The translations under genes were made by a program, and so were the position numbers. 64,000 nt of DNA from Bacteroidota bacterium (lineage in GTDB: Bacteria > Bacteroidota > Ignavibacteria > Ignavibacteriales > Melioribacteraceae). The stretch covers positions 1-64,000 of the forward strand of contig JAHJTX010000063.1 in the NCBI GenBank assembly GCA_018829545.1. Direction: 5' to 3'. The notes below the pieces were generated by a model. That model had not been told where the DNA came from. It saw nothing but the letters and a program-made list of their open reading frames with translations, and made no database searches. Each line of letters opens with the position of its first letter. Position 1 is the stretch's first letter. Below are positions 9,238 through 18,796 of this stretch, in pieces.

Positions 9238-10485
9238 ATGAATAGTGAAATAGTAGAATCATTTGCCCAAATGGTTCGTGCTAAAAGCCTTGATAAAGAT
9301 GTGCTTGCTAGTATAATCGAAGATATTTTTGGTATTATGGTTAAAAAGAAATACGGGCTTGAATCGAGATGCGACGTCGTTGCGAACATGGATAAAGGCG
9401 ATATTGAAATATTCCTTGAAAGGACTATTGTTGATGAAGTGGAAGATCCCAATACTCAGATAAGTATAGATGAAGTAAATGAAAGAGGCAACGAAGACGA
9501 ACTTGAAGTTGGCGAAGATTTTGTCGAAAAACTTGCACTATCTACTTTTGGTAGAAGACTAATAAATCTTGCTCGGCAGAGCTTAAATCAAAAAATTCGT
9601 GAAATTGAAAAAGAAATTGTTTTTAACGAATACAGTGAAATGATCGGCGAAATAATTGTCGGCGATATTTATCAAGTTAGAAGAAATGATGTTCTTATTA
9701 ACCACAATAAAAATGAATTGTTGCTTCCAAGAATCGAACAGATTCCGCGAGAGCGTTACAGAAAAGGCGATACAATCCGCGCGGTTATTAAAGACGTTAA
9801 GAAAACACCAAACGGTCCGGTAATAATTGCATCACGAGCAGATAATATTTTTCTGCGTAGATTGTTCGAAATAGAAATCCCCGAAATTTATGACGGAATA
9901 ATTGAAATTAAAGGAATTGCACGCGAACCAGGCGAAAGAGCAAAAGTTTCTGTCGAATCCTCCGATGCTAGAATTGATGCGGTTGGCGCATGCGTTGGAA
10001 TGAAGGGTGTTCGTATTCATGCAATTGTCCGCGAATTGAATAACGAAAACATCGACGTAATTAATTACTCGGAAGATACGTTTATATCAATTCAAAGAGC
10101 TTTAGCGCCTGCTAAGTTAAAACAGATTGAAATTGAAGAAGACGAAAGAAAATGTACCGTGCTTGCAGACAGCGATCAAGTATCTCTTATTGTTGGTAGA
10201 AACGGCGTAAACATCCGTTTAGCAATGAAGCTCACGGGATATGATATTGAAGTTATTCGTGAAGAAAAACCCTTCGAAGAGTACGATGAAGATATTGAAT
10301 TGTTCGATCTTAAGGAAGAATTGAGCGCTGAAATTGTAGATCTGTTAATCAACAATCGTTATGATACCGCAGTTGAAGTTTTAACGGCGGGCGCTGACAA
10401 ATTAAAGGAAATAGAAGGTATCGATGAAGCAAAAGCTGAAGAAATTATCGATATAATAAAGAACCAATTTGAAGAAGAAGAATAA
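9238..10485 (+). CDS. nusA: Transcription termination/antitermination protein NusA
   Basis: Binds RNA polymerase and nascent RNA to control pausing, termination and antitermination. The 415-aa protein has the N-terminal polymerase-binding domain (1-~130), an S1 domain (~135-200), two KH domains (KH1 with GACVGMKGVRIHAIVREL, KH2 with VGRNGVNIRLAMKLTGYD), and a short C-terminal helix-hairpin-helix-like end. It lacks the extra acidic repeats of the E. coli protein. A GGAGG sequence precedes the ATG. Second gene of the operon, 15 nt after rimP. Confidence 0.97.
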   Translation: MNSEIVESFAQMVRAKSLDKDVLASIIEDIFGIMVKKKYGLESRCDVVANMDKGDIEIFLERTIVDEVEDPNTQISIDEVNERGNEDELEVGEDFVEKLALSTFGRRLINLARQSLNQKIREIEKEIVFNEYSEMIGEIIVGDIYQVRRNDVLINHNKNELLLPRIEQIPRERYRKGDTIRAVIKDVKKTPNGPVIIASRADNIFLRRLFEIEIPEIYDGIIEIKGIAREPGERAKVSVESSDARIDAVGACVGMKGVRIHAIVRELNNENIDVINYSEDTFISIQRALAPAKLKQIEIEEDERKCTVLADSDQVSLIVGRNGVNIRLAMKLTGYDIEVIREEKPFEEYDEDIELFDLKEELSAEIVDLLINNRYDTAVEVLTAGADKLKEIEGIDEAKAEEIIDIIKNQFEEEE

Positions 10486-10511
10486 AAAATTTAAAACCAG
10501 GTAATATTGAC

Positions 10512-13193
10512 ATGCCGGAAAATACGAAAGAAAAAAAATTAAGACTCTACAAATTCGCTGCTGATCATAATTTATCTACGGATGCCTTGATTGTTTTTTT
10601 AAATGAGAAATGTCATGAAATTAAATCACATATGACTATTCTCACTGATGAAATGATAGCCGATATTCAGGTGAAGTACAAAAAGGATATTGAAAAGGCG
10701 GAATCGCATTACAGAAAAGTGAGTGAGTTTAACAAAAAACGGTCTTCGAGAGTTGCAGAAGCGGAAAAAGCTGAACAAGAAAAAATAGTTGAAGCTGCTG
10801 AAAAGGTTAAATCCAAACCTGAACCCGTTGAAGAAAAAGTAGATGAAGAAGTTGAAGTTCCCGAAGGTGAAGAAGAGACTGAAGGAATTCCGGAATCTGA
10901 AGAAGTAAAAGAAAAAATTCAAGCTGAAGAGCAAGAGATAGTGGAAGAAAGCGAAGAGGTTGATGAAAAATCTGATCAACCGAAATCTTTCAAAACCGAT
11001 GCTGAAGTTGAGCTAGGAAATAAGAAAAAAGGTCTTACAATAATTGGTAAAATTGATCTTTCCAAAAAGAAAAAGAAACCTGCTAAAAAAGAGCAGGTAG
11101 AAGCTGTTCCCCCAAAACCCGCTGCTGAACCCGCTAAAACTGAAACAAAAATTATTAAACCTGCAAGCGAAGAAGGTGCAGAAAAGAAAGGGAAACGAAA
11201 AAGACTCAAAGTCAAAAAGAAAGGCGATGCAATTCCCGATGAGCCGGTAAAAGCAAAAAAAATAAAGAAAATTAAACGACTTGAAGTTGATAAAAAAGAA
11301 GTTGAAGCCGCGATAAAGCGAACCATTCTTAGTATGGATGAAACTACCGCTAGCGATAGAGCAAATGTTCGTAAAAAGAAGAAGAAAGAAAAACTCGAAA
11401 TTCAGGAGCGAATCGCGGAAGAGAAAGCTCTCGAAAAAACAAAAATTAAAGTAACGGAATACATTGCCGTTAACGAAATTGCGAACCTCATGGATGTTTC
11501 TGTGAGCGAAGTGATTCAGAAATGTATTTCTCTTGGATTAATGGTTTCAATAAATCAAAGACTCGATGTTGATACAATCACTCTTGTTGCCGATGAGTTC
11601 GGTTTTGAAGTTGAAATTGAAGAAGAATTTATTTCCGATGCGCTGGAAGATACACCAGATGATCCGGAGACGCTTAAATTAAGACCGCCTGTCGTAACAA
11701 TTATGGGACACGTTGATCACGGCAAAACCTCTTTGCTGGATTACGTTAGAAAAGCCAACGTTGTTGCCGGTGAATCCGGAGGAATTACACAACACATAGG
11801 TGCTTATCAAGTTGCAACGGAAGGCAATAAATACATTACGTTTCTTGATACTCCCGGTCACGAAGCGTTTACCGCAATGAGAGCAAGAGGCGCAAGAGTA
11901 ACTGATATTGTTATTCTAATTGTGGCTGCTGATGATGCTGTGATGCCTCAAACTGTGGAAGCAATCAATCACGCACAAGCTGCCGGTGTTCCAATAATTA
12001 TCGCTATAAATAAAATTGACAAACCGAATTCCAATATTGAAAAAATTAAGCAGCAGCTTGCAGATAGAAATATTTTGGTTGAAGGCTGGGGTGGAAAATA
12101 TCAATGCGTAGAAATTTCCGCTAAGCAAGGAACTAATGTTAGCGGACTTTTGGAATTGATTGCTCTTGAAGCGGAAATGCTTGAACTTAAAGCCAATCCC
12201 GATCGAAATGCAAGAGGAACCATTGTTGAAACTACTCTTGAGCAAGGCAGAGGTGTAACCGCTACTGTGCTTGTTCAAAAAGGCACTTTACGAGTTGGTA
12301 ATATTTTTGTAGCAGGCAACTTTCACGGACGCGTTAGAGCAATGTTCGATGAGAGGAACAAAAAACTTAAACATGCTGGTCCATCTGAACCCGCTGTAGT
12401 GGTTGGTTTTGAAGGCACTCCTCAAGCGGGAGATACATTTGTTGTTGTGGATACCGAGAGAGAAGCAAGAGATACCGCTAGTAAACGTCAGCAAATCAAA
12501 AGAGAGCAGGATCACCGTCAGGTTAAATTAATTACTCTCGATGAAATTGCACAGCAGATCAAGCAAGGCGGCGTAAAGGAATTAGCTCTTATTGTTAAGG
12601 GAGATGTTGACGGTTCAGTTGAAGCGCTTGCAGATTCGCTCATGAAAATATCTAATAAAGAAGTTAAAATTAGAGTTATTCATAAAGGTGTTGGCGGAAT
12701 TTCCGAAGGTGACGTATTGCTTGCCGCTGCTTCGAATGCAATCATTATTGGTTTCCACGTAAGACCAAATTCAAACGCAAGAAAACTTGCCGAAACTGAA
12801 AAAGTTGATATTCGTATTTACAATGTTATTTATGATGCCATTAACGAAGTTAAATCTGCGCTTGAAGGAATGTTGTCTCCTGTTGTTTCCGAAGAACTTG
12901 TTGCAACTATTGAAATCAGAAATACATTTAAGGTTCCAAAAATTGGTACAGTTGCCGGATGTTATGTAACGGATGGAAAAATCTCGCGTAATAACAAAAT
13001 TAGATTATTCAGAGACGGTATTGTTATTTACGAAGGAGCTTTAGCTACTCTTAAGCGATTCAAGGATGATGTTAAAGAAGTTGACGCCGGTTATGAATGC
13101 GGACTTAATATTGCCAATTTTAACGACATTAAAATAGGCGATATTATTGAAGGATATAAAATTGTTGAAACAAAGCAGAAACTTGAGAACTAA
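10512..13193 (+). CDS. infB: Translation initiation factor IF-2
   Basis: A GTPase that brings initiator tRNA to the 30S subunit. The 893-aa protein opens with an IF2-N-like segment, then a long Lys/Glu/Pro-rich low-complexity linker (about 65-290). A second IF2-N domain and the GTPase domain follow, with G1 GHVDHGKT at residues 399-406, DTPGHEAF, and NKIDKPN. Beta-barrel and C-terminal initiator-binding domains complete it. It overlaps rbfA by 1 nt (stop TAATG). The initiator tRNA it uses is encoded at the left edge of this window. Confidence 0.98.
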   Translation: MPENTKEKKLRLYKFAADHNLSTDALIVFLNEKCHEIKSHMTILTDEMIADIQVKYKKDIEKAESHYRKVSEFNKKRSSRVAEAEKAEQEKIVEAAEKVKSKPEPVEEKVDEEVEVPEGEEETEGIPESEEVKEKIQAEEQEIVEESEEVDEKSDQPKSFKTDAEVELGNKKKGLTIIGKIDLSKKKKKPAKKEQVEAVPPKPAAEPAKTETKIIKPASEEGAEKKGKRKRLKVKKKGDAIPDEPVKAKKIKKIKRLEVDKKEVEAAIKRTILSMDETTASDRANVRKKKKKEKLEIQERIAEEKALEKTKIKVTEYIAVNEIANLMDVSVSEVIQKCISLGLMVSINQRLDVDTITLVADEFGFEVEIEEEFISDALEDTPDDPETLKLRPPVVTIMGHVDHGKTSLLDYVRKANVVAGESGGITQHIGAYQVATEGNKYITFLDTPGHEAFTAMRARGARVTDIVILIVAADDAVMPQTVEAINHAQAAGVPIIIAINKIDKPNSNIEKIKQQLADRNILVEGWGGKYQCVEISAKQGTNVSGLLELIALEAEMLELKANPDRNARGTIVETTLEQGRGVTATVLVQKGTLRVGNIFVAGNFHGRVRAMFDERNKKLKHAGPSEPAVVVGFEGTPQAGDTFVVVDTEREARDTASKRQQIKREQDHRQVKLITLDEIAQQIKQGGVKELALIVKGDVDGSVEALADSLMKISNKEVKIRVIHKGVGGISEGDVLLAAASNAIIIGFHVRPNSNARKLAETEKVDIRIYNVIYDAINEVKSALEGMLSPVVSEELVATIEIRNTFKVPKIGTVAGCYVTDGKISRNNKIRLFRDGIVIYEGALATLKRFKDDVKEVDAGYECGLNIANFNDIKIGDIIEGYKIVETKQKLEN

Positions 13194-13567
13194 TGTCAAT
13201 TAGGCTTAAAAAAATTTCCGCTTTAATTAAAGAGGAACTGAGTCTTATTTTTCTTCATAAAATTCAGGACCCTAAAATCGGTATGGTTACAATTACAGGC
13301 GTAAAAGTAACTCCCGATTTAAAAATTGCGAAGATATATGTTTCGATCTACCGAAAAGAAGAAAGAGAAGAAGCGTTACAAAGACTTGAAGAGTTAAAAG
13401 GATTTATTAAGGCAAAACTAGCTAGTAAGGTAAGGCATTTGCGTCAGATTCCTGATCTGAATTTTTACTTAGATGATACGCTAGATTACGTAATGAAAAT
13501 GGAAAATATTTTTAAAGAAATTCAGAAGAATGATAAGCAAGACCTTAACGACGAAAACGAACTTTGA
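13193..13567 (+). CDS. rbfA: Ribosome-binding factor A
   Basis: A small KH-fold protein (124 aa) that acts in late 30S maturation. Family features seen are the N-terminal helix RLKKISALIKEEL, the stretch DPKIGMVTITGVKVTPDLKIAKIYVS, and LRQIPDLNFYLDDTLDY. It starts on the infB stop (TAATG) and ends inside the truB coding region, so translation of infB, rbfA and truB is probably coupled. Confidence 0.96.
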   Translation: MSIRLKKISALIKEELSLIFLHKIQDPKIGMVTITGVKVTPDLKIAKIYVSIYRKEEREEALQRLEELKGFIKAKLASKVRHLRQIPDLNFYLDDTLDYVMKMENIFKEIQKNDKQDLNDENEL

Positions 13568-14261
13568 TTTTTTACTTGGGGAAGTTCTTCTGATTGATAA
13601 GGAAATTGGAAAGACTTCTTTCAATGTTGTTCATAATCTTAGAAAAATAACCGGCGTAAAAAAGATCGGTCATGCAGGAACTCTTGACCCCGCTGCTACG
13701 GGTCTGTTGATAGTTTGCACGGGAAAGAAAACTAAAGAGATTCGGATTTATCAGGATCAAACTAAGACTTATAGCGGAATAATAACTTTGGGTATCAAAA
13801 CTCCTTCAATGGATTCTGAGACTGAGGCTATTGAAATATGTGACGCCTCGCAGATTACGCCGGAAGAAATGGAGGAAACCAGAAAAAAGTTTGTCGGAGA
13901 AATTGAACAGATTCCTCCAATGTATTCTGCCCTTAAGTTTAAGGGACAAGCGCTTTATAAATACGCAAGAAAAGGTATTGACGTTAAGAGAGAACCAAGA
14001 AAGGTGAATATCCTCTCTTTCGAGATTACAAAAACAGATTTGCCGGATATTCATTTTTCAATAGAATGTTCTAAAGGCACTTACATTAGAGTTATTGCCG
14101 ATGATTTTGGCAGCGCGTTAGGCTGCGGCGCTTATTTGAAAAGTTTACGGCGCATAAAGATTGGCGAATATGCTGTTGATAACGCTTTTACATTGAAGGA
14201 ACTTGAGGATTATTTGAAATCGAGTAATTCAACTGGCGGCGAATCAATAGAGAAGAATTAA
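13530..14261 (+). CDS. truB: tRNA pseudouridine(55) synthase TruB
   Basis: Makes pseudouridine 55 in the tRNA T loop. It has LLIDKEIGKTSF near residue 20 and the catalytic motif GHAGTLDPAATGLL with the nucleophile D53, then YSALKFKGQALYKYAR. At 243 aa it has a short C-terminus without a full PUA domain. The chosen ATG overlaps rbfA by 38 nt. No good later start exists before the conserved GEVLLIDK segment, so the overlap appears real. Confidence 0.95.
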   Translation: MISKTLTTKTNFDFLLGEVLLIDKEIGKTSFNVVHNLRKITGVKKIGHAGTLDPAATGLLIVCTGKKTKEIRIYQDQTKTYSGIITLGIKTPSMDSETEAIEICDASQITPEEMEETRKKFVGEIEQIPPMYSALKFKGQALYKYARKGIDVKREPRKVNILSFEITKTDLPDIHFSIECSKGTYIRVIADDFGSALGCGAYLKSLRRIKIGEYAVDNAFTLKELEDYLKSSNSTGGESIEKN

Positions 14262-14266
14262 TAAAT

Positions 14267-15205
14267 ATGCTGATTATAAGAAATCTTTCTACGGTAAAGA
14301 AAACTGATAAAAGGGTTTTAACGCTTGGCACTTTCGACGGCGTTCATAAAGCCCATCAAAAAATATTTAAGTCTGTAAAAGATTGTTCTTTGAAAAACGA
14401 TTTTACAAGCATGGTCGTCACTTTTGAACCGCATCCAAGAACAGTGGTTAGCAAAGATTTTAAAGTGCATTTGCTTTCAACCCTTGAAGAAAAAGTTGAA
14501 ATTGCAGAAAAGAGCGGAATAGATGAACTACTCGTTTTAGATTTTACGCCGGAATTTGCTCAGCAATCTTACAAAGAGTTTATCGAAAATATTCTCGTTA
14601 ATAAGGTTGGATTTAAACACATAATTATCGGACACGATCATAAATTCGGCAAAGACCGCTTTGGAAACGAAGAAAAGTTAAGCGAGCTTGGTGAAAAATT
14701 TGGTTTCACCGTTAAAGTAGAAAGCGAAGTTCTATTCAATAATGAAGTCATAAGCAGCACAAAAATCAGAAATTATTTACTCGAAGGAAATTTATCCGAT
14801 GCGGGCAAGTTTTTGGGAAGAAACTATATCTTTGCAGGAATTGTTGTTAAAGGTGAACGGAGAGGAAGAATACTCGGTTTTCCTACTGCTAACATAGAGG
14901 TTTCTTATAAGAATAAACTTATTCCTAAAATCGGAGTTTACGCAGTTAAGTGCACTATTGAGAATGAAATTGTTTTAGGAGTTATGAATATCGGCGTGCG
15001 ACCGACGTTTGGCAAACACGGCGATCTTGTAATAGAAGTTCATCTTTTCAATTTTAGTAGCGATATTTATGGCGCGGATATAAGAGTTGAATTTTTAAAA
15101 AGACTTAGAGACGAAAAAAAATTTGAATCTAAAGAAGAATTAATTTATCAGATTGAACGTGATAAAAAAGAAGCAATACAAATAATTGGAAACATAATTA
15201 ATTAA
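14267..15205 (+). CDS. ribF: Bifunctional riboflavin kinase/FAD synthetase RibF
   Basis: Converts riboflavin to FMN and then FAD. The N-terminal adenylyltransferase domain carries LGTFDGVHKAHQ near residue 20, with HDHKFGK and the STKIR motif. The C-terminal flavokinase domain carries GFPTANI near residue 205 and VMNIGVRPTFG. The length of 312 aa is standard. It lies 5 nt after truB in the same operon. Confidence 0.97.
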   Translation: MLIIRNLSTVKKTDKRVLTLGTFDGVHKAHQKIFKSVKDCSLKNDFTSMVVTFEPHPRTVVSKDFKVHLLSTLEEKVEIAEKSGIDELLVLDFTPEFAQQSYKEFIENILVNKVGFKHIIIGHDHKFGKDRFGNEEKLSELGEKFGFTVKVESEVLFNNEVISSTKIRNYLLEGNLSDAGKFLGRNYIFAGIVVKGERRGRILGFPTANIEVSYKNKLIPKIGVYAVKCTIENEIVLGVMNIGVRPTFGKHGDLVIEVHLFNFSSDIYGADIRVEFLKRLRDEKKFESKEELIYQIERDKKEAIQIIGNIIN

Positions 15206-15225
15206 TTCCGGGTAATTCTGGAATT
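15204..15225 (+). promoter_or_regulatory. Hairpin in the rpsO leader
   Basis: A 9-bp stem AATTCCGGG/TCTGGAATT (two G-U pairs) closes a TAAT loop between ribF and rpsO, 31 nt before the rpsO start. The distal bases overlap the ribF stop codon. A TATAAT-like string follows. It may take part in S15 autoregulation or serve as an internal processing site. There is no T run, so it is not a simple terminator. Confidence 0.35.
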
Positions 15226-15256
15226 ATATCGTATAATATAATATAGGAGTTGTAAA

Positions 15257-15526
15257 ATGAATTTGCCCAAAGAAGAAAAACTGGCAATAATTACAAAGTA
15301 TGGAAGCACCGAAAATGACAGCGGTAAAGCCGAGGTTCAGATTGCATTATTGACGGAAAAAATTAACAAACTTACCGATCACTTTAGCGCGCATAAAAAA
15401 GATCACGCTTCAAGGAGAGGTTTGCTCATGATGGTTGGTAAGAGAAGAAGACTTCTCGATTATGTCGCTAAAAAAGACATAAACAGATACAGAATTATAA
15501 TTAAAGAATTAAACCTAAGAAAGTAA
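15257..15526 (+). CDS. rpsO: 30S ribosomal protein S15
   Basis: An 89-aa ribosomal protein that binds helix 22 of 16S rRNA. It shows the family signature [20 protein letters not shown] and [25 protein letters not shown] lies 7 nt before the ATG. Its position before pnp is the ancestral order. A possible leader hairpin is listed separately. Confidence 0.98.
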   Translation: MNLPKEEKLAIITKYGSTENDSGKAEVQIALLTEKINKLTDHFSAHKKDHASRRGLLMMVGKRRRLLDYVAKKDINRYRIIIKELNLRK

Positions 15527-15537
15527 GAGGGCATTGA

Positions 15538-17655
15538 ATGATTTACACAAAAGAAGTAGAAATAGGCGGTAAAAAATTAGTAATTGAAACTGGCAGATAT
15601 GCCAAGCAGTCCAATGGCGCCGTTATGGTTAGCTATGGCGATACATGTGTGTTAGTAACTGCAGTTGCATCGAAAGAAGTTTCCAATCTCGATTATTTTC
15701 CGCTTTCGGTTGAATACAAAGAAAGAACTTTTGCAGCGGGTAAATTCCCAGGCGGATTTTTCAAGCGTGAAGGACGTCCAACCGAAAAAGAAATACTAAG
15801 CAGCAGATTAATTGATCGTCCGATTAGGCCGTTATTTGAAAATAATTATAATAACGATACGCAAATAGCTGCATTCGTATATTCATACGACGGTGAAAAT
15901 GACCCCGACGTTGTTGCTGCAATCGGCGCTTCGGCTGCATTGATGATTTCTGATATTCCGTTTTTAGAAGCTATTGGGCAGGTTAGAATCGGCAGAGTTA
16001 ACGCAGAGTTCATCGTTAATCCGACCACTCAACAGATTGAAGCCAGCGATATTGAATTAGTTGTAGCCGGAACAGCAAGCTCAATTATGATGGTTGAAGG
16101 CGAGTCGAAAGAAGTTTCTGAAACCGATTTGCTTAATGCGCTTAAAATTGCTCACGTTGAAATTAAGAAAATCATCAAAGTTCAAAATGAGTTGAAAGCA
16201 GAGTGCGGTAAACCTAAAATGGTAGTTGCACCAAAAGTCGTTGATGAAAACCTTTCAAAAGATGTGAACGAATTGGCTTATCAAAAATTCAGCGGTATAG
16301 TTGATTCCGTTTTAGCAAAAGAAGAAAGATATGCTAAAAATGATGAACTAACCGAAGAAGTACTTACAACTCTAGCTGAAAAGTATCCTGAAAAGGAAGG
16401 CGAGATAAAAGAGATTCTGCACGATATTGAAAAAGAACTCATGCGTAAAAGAATTCTTAATGAAGGAATACGTCTTGACGGAAGAGATACAACCCAGATA
16501 AGACCGATATCTGTTGAACTTGGTTTTATCCCGAGAACTCATGCATCGTCTCTTTTTACAAGAGGTGAAACACAAAGTCTAACAACTTTAACATTGGGCA
16601 CAAAAGCCGATGAGCAGATAATCGACGGTCTTAATGAAGAATTCAGAAAGCGTTTTCTTCTTCACTATAACTTCCCTCCGTTTAGCGTTGGCGAAACCGG
16701 AAGATACGGCGGGACGGGCAGAAGAGAAATTGGTCACGGTAATTTAGCTGAGCGTTCTCTTAAATATATCTTGCCTAAGGAAGAAGAATTCCCTTATGTA
16801 ATCCGCTTGAATTCGGATATTCTCGAATCGAACGGTTCATCTTCAATGGCTACTGTTTGCGCGGGTTCGCTTGCGTTAATGGAAGGCGGCGTTCCAATTA
16901 AAGCTGCCGTTGCCGGTATTGCTATGGGTCTTGTAAAAGAAGGCGATCAATTCGCTGTTCTCTCCGACATTCTCGGTAACGAAGATCATCTTGGAGATAT
17001 GGACTTCAAAGTTGCGGGCACAGCAAATGGCGTTACCGCAATTCAAATGGATATTAAAATTCAGGGTATTTCGTTCGAGATTTTGGAGAAAGCCTTGCAG
17101 CAGGCACACGAAGGAAGAATGCACATTTTAGGAATTATGAATGAAGCAATTGATGCTCCTAGAAATGCAATTTCTAAATATGCGCCGGCGCTATTATTTA
17201 CCAAAATTAATCCTGAAAAAATCGGCACTTTGATTGGTCCCGGCGGTAAAGTTGTTCAAGGTATTCAAAAAGAATACGGCGTGGAAATCTTTATCGAAGA
17301 AGACGGAAGAGTAAGTATTTCCGGCACTAATGCTGAGGGAGCTAAAAAGGCTAAAGAATATATTAGAGGTCTTGTGTCCGAACCGGAAGTTGATAAAGTG
17401 TATAACGGAAAAGTTATTAAAATTACGGATTTCGGCGCATTTGTAGAAATCCTTCCAGGCACTCAAGGTCTTCTGCATATTTCGCAAATTGACGTTAACA
17501 GAGTCAAAGATGTAAAAGATGTTCTTACTGAAGGTGAATATGTAAAAGTGAAGCTAATCAAAATCGAAAACGGAAAAATGAGTCTTTCGAGAAAAGTTCT
17601 TTTACAGGAAGCTGCGAATAAAGAAAATAAACCTGACGAAACTAGCGCTGAATAA
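15538..17655 (+). CDS. pnp: Polyribonucleotide nucleotidyltransferase (PNPase)
   Basis: A phosphorolytic 3'-5' exoribonuclease of the RNA degradosome type. The 705 aa contain two RNase PH domains (about 10-230 and 320-545), a KH domain with KIGTLIGPGGKVVQGIQ (about 550-610), and a C-terminal S1 domain starting near KVYNGKVIKITDFGAFVE. The phosphate-binding segment with ESNGSSSMATVC is present. It is the last gene of the rimP-pnp operon and is followed by a strong terminator. Confidence 0.98.
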   Translation: MIYTKEVEIGGKKLVIETGRYAKQSNGAVMVSYGDTCVLVTAVASKEVSNLDYFPLSVEYKERTFAAGKFPGGFFKREGRPTEKEILSSRLIDRPIRPLFENNYNNDTQIAAFVYSYDGENDPDVVAAIGASAALMISDIPFLEAIGQVRIGRVNAEFIVNPTTQQIEASDIELVVAGTASSIMMVEGESKEVSETDLLNALKIAHVEIKKIIKVQNELKAECGKPKMVVAPKVVDENLSKDVNELAYQKFSGIVDSVLAKEERYAKNDELTEEVLTTLAEKYPEKEGEIKEILHDIEKELMRKRILNEGIRLDGRDTTQIRPISVELGFIPRTHASSLFTRGETQSLTTLTLGTKADEQIIDGLNEEFRKRFLLHYNFPPFSVGETGRYGGTGRREIGHGNLAERSLKYILPKEEEFPYVIRLNSDILESNGSSSMATVCAGSLALMEGGVPIKAAVAGIAMGLVKEGDQFAVLSDILGNEDHLGDMDFKVAGTANGVTAIQMDIKIQGISFEILEKALQQAHEGRMHILGIMNEAIDAPRNAISKYAPALLFTKINPEKIGTLIGPGGKVVQGIQKEYGVEIFIEEDGRVSISGTNAEGAKKAKEYIRGLVSEPEVDKVYNGKVIKITDFGAFVEILPGTQGLLHISQIDVNRVKDVKDVLTEGEYVKVKLIKIENGKMSLSRKVLLQEAANKENKPDETSAE

Positions 17656-17663
17656 TCATTTTT

Positions 17664-17696
17664 AAAAATGCTGAATTTTGCGGTTCAGCATTTTTT
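17664..17696 (+). terminator. Terminator after pnp
   Basis: A 7-bp core stem TGCTGAA/TTCAGCA, extendable by A-T pairs, has an 8-nt loop and a following T6 run. It is 8 nt past the pnp stop and closes the translation operon. Confidence 0.92.
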
Positions 17697-17725
17697 ATTT
17701 TAAATAAGTTTTAGAAAGTATTTTA

Positions 17726-18775
17726 ATGAAAATAGGCAGTGTAGATTTAGGCCATAAACAGATTTTAGCTCCTTTGGCTGAAGTCAGCGATTCTGCATTT
17801 AGAAAAATTTCAAAGGAATTTGGAGCAGGCTTAACATTTACTCAAATGGTTAGCGCAAAGGGAATTGCAACGAACAATTTTAATACCTTGCGTTTGCTGG
17901 CTTATCCCAAAAGTGAAAAGCCAATTGGTATTCAAATACTTGGGAACGATGAAAAATATCTCTACTCTGCCGTAAAAGAAATTAAGCAATATAAACCGGA
18001 TTTGATTGATCTGAATTGTGGATGCCCGGTTAATAAGGTTACTAAGTATAAAATGGGCGCCGCTATTTTGGAAAACCCAAGTAATCTTGGTTTACTTATT
18101 AAAAGTATGGTTAAGGCTGCGGAAGATACTCCGATTTCCGCAAAATTAAGGTTAGGCGTTTCGAGTGGAAAAATAAATATACTCGAAACAGCCAAAGCAG
18201 CGGAAGACAATGGCGCGTCTTTGTTGTTCGTTCATACGCGCACTAAAGCTGATAGATATTATGACGATGCGCAGTGGGAATGGCTGGCAAAAGTAAAGTC
18301 GGTTGTTTCAATTCCCGTTGTTGGCAACGGATCAATTTTTACGCCTAAAGATATTGACAAAATGTTGCGGCAGACCGGTGTGGATTCGGTTTTGGTAGCA
18401 AGGGGCGCATTAGGAAATCCGTTTATTTTTAATAGATATAATCGTTTTGTTGAAACCGGAACCGACCCAGGTGAGCCTGATCTTTCGGAGATTAAAGCGG
18501 TTGCATTAAAGCACCTCAATTTATTGGCGCAGGAATTCGGAGAAAGTATTGGAGTCAACAAAGCAAAAAAACATATTATTTGGTACTTTAAATTCCTAAA
18601 TGGAATAGAATATTTACTCGGTAGTATTTTTACACTTAGAACGTTAAATGAAATAACTGAACTAATAAATTCTCACGCCGAAAAAATTGAAAACGGCGAA
18701 TACGAAGATGAAATACCCGGAAAGATTTTCGATCGGTTCAAAGAAAGAGTTCAGTTTTGGTTAGATGACAATTAA
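17726..18775 (+). CDS. dusB: tRNA-dihydrouridine synthase (DusB-like)
   Basis: An FMN enzyme that reduces uridines in the tRNA D loop. The N-terminal TIM barrel has LAPLAEVSDSAFR and the catalytic Cys motif LNCGCPVNKV (C100 expected to be the proton donor). The FMN phosphate-binding segment IPVVGNGSI and VLVARGALGNPFIF follow, then a helical C-terminal tRNA-binding domain (about 255-349). DusB-type assignment is by overall similarity. The gene sits between pnp and rng, so RNA metabolism genes continue here. Confidence 0.93.
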   Translation: MKIGSVDLGHKQILAPLAEVSDSAFRKISKEFGAGLTFTQMVSAKGIATNNFNTLRLLAYPKSEKPIGIQILGNDEKYLYSAVKEIKQYKPDLIDLNCGCPVNKVTKYKMGAAILENPSNLGLLIKSMVKAAEDTPISAKLRLGVSSGKINILETAKAAEDNGASLLFVHTRTKADRYYDDAQWEWLAKVKSVVSIPVVGNGSIFTPKDIDKMLRQTGVDSVLVARGALGNPFIFNRYNRFVETGTDPGEPDLSEIKAVALKHLNLLAQEFGESIGVNKAKKHIIWYFKFLNGIEYLLGSIFTLRTLNEITELINSHAEKIENGEYEDEIPGKIFDRFKERVQFWLDDN

Positions 18776-18796
18776 AAAATTTAATAAAGAGTTTAC

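Noticed and set aside
8937-9452. 171-codon minus-strand open frame opposite rimP/nusA
   Set aside because: It is antisense to two strongly conserved genes, has a Ser/Thr/Phe-rich composition typical of reverse-frame shadows, and no recognisable motif.
10700-11400. Lys/Glu-rich repeats in infB as a tandem DNA repeat
   Set aside because: The period is irregular, and this is the usual low-complexity linker of bacterial IF-2.
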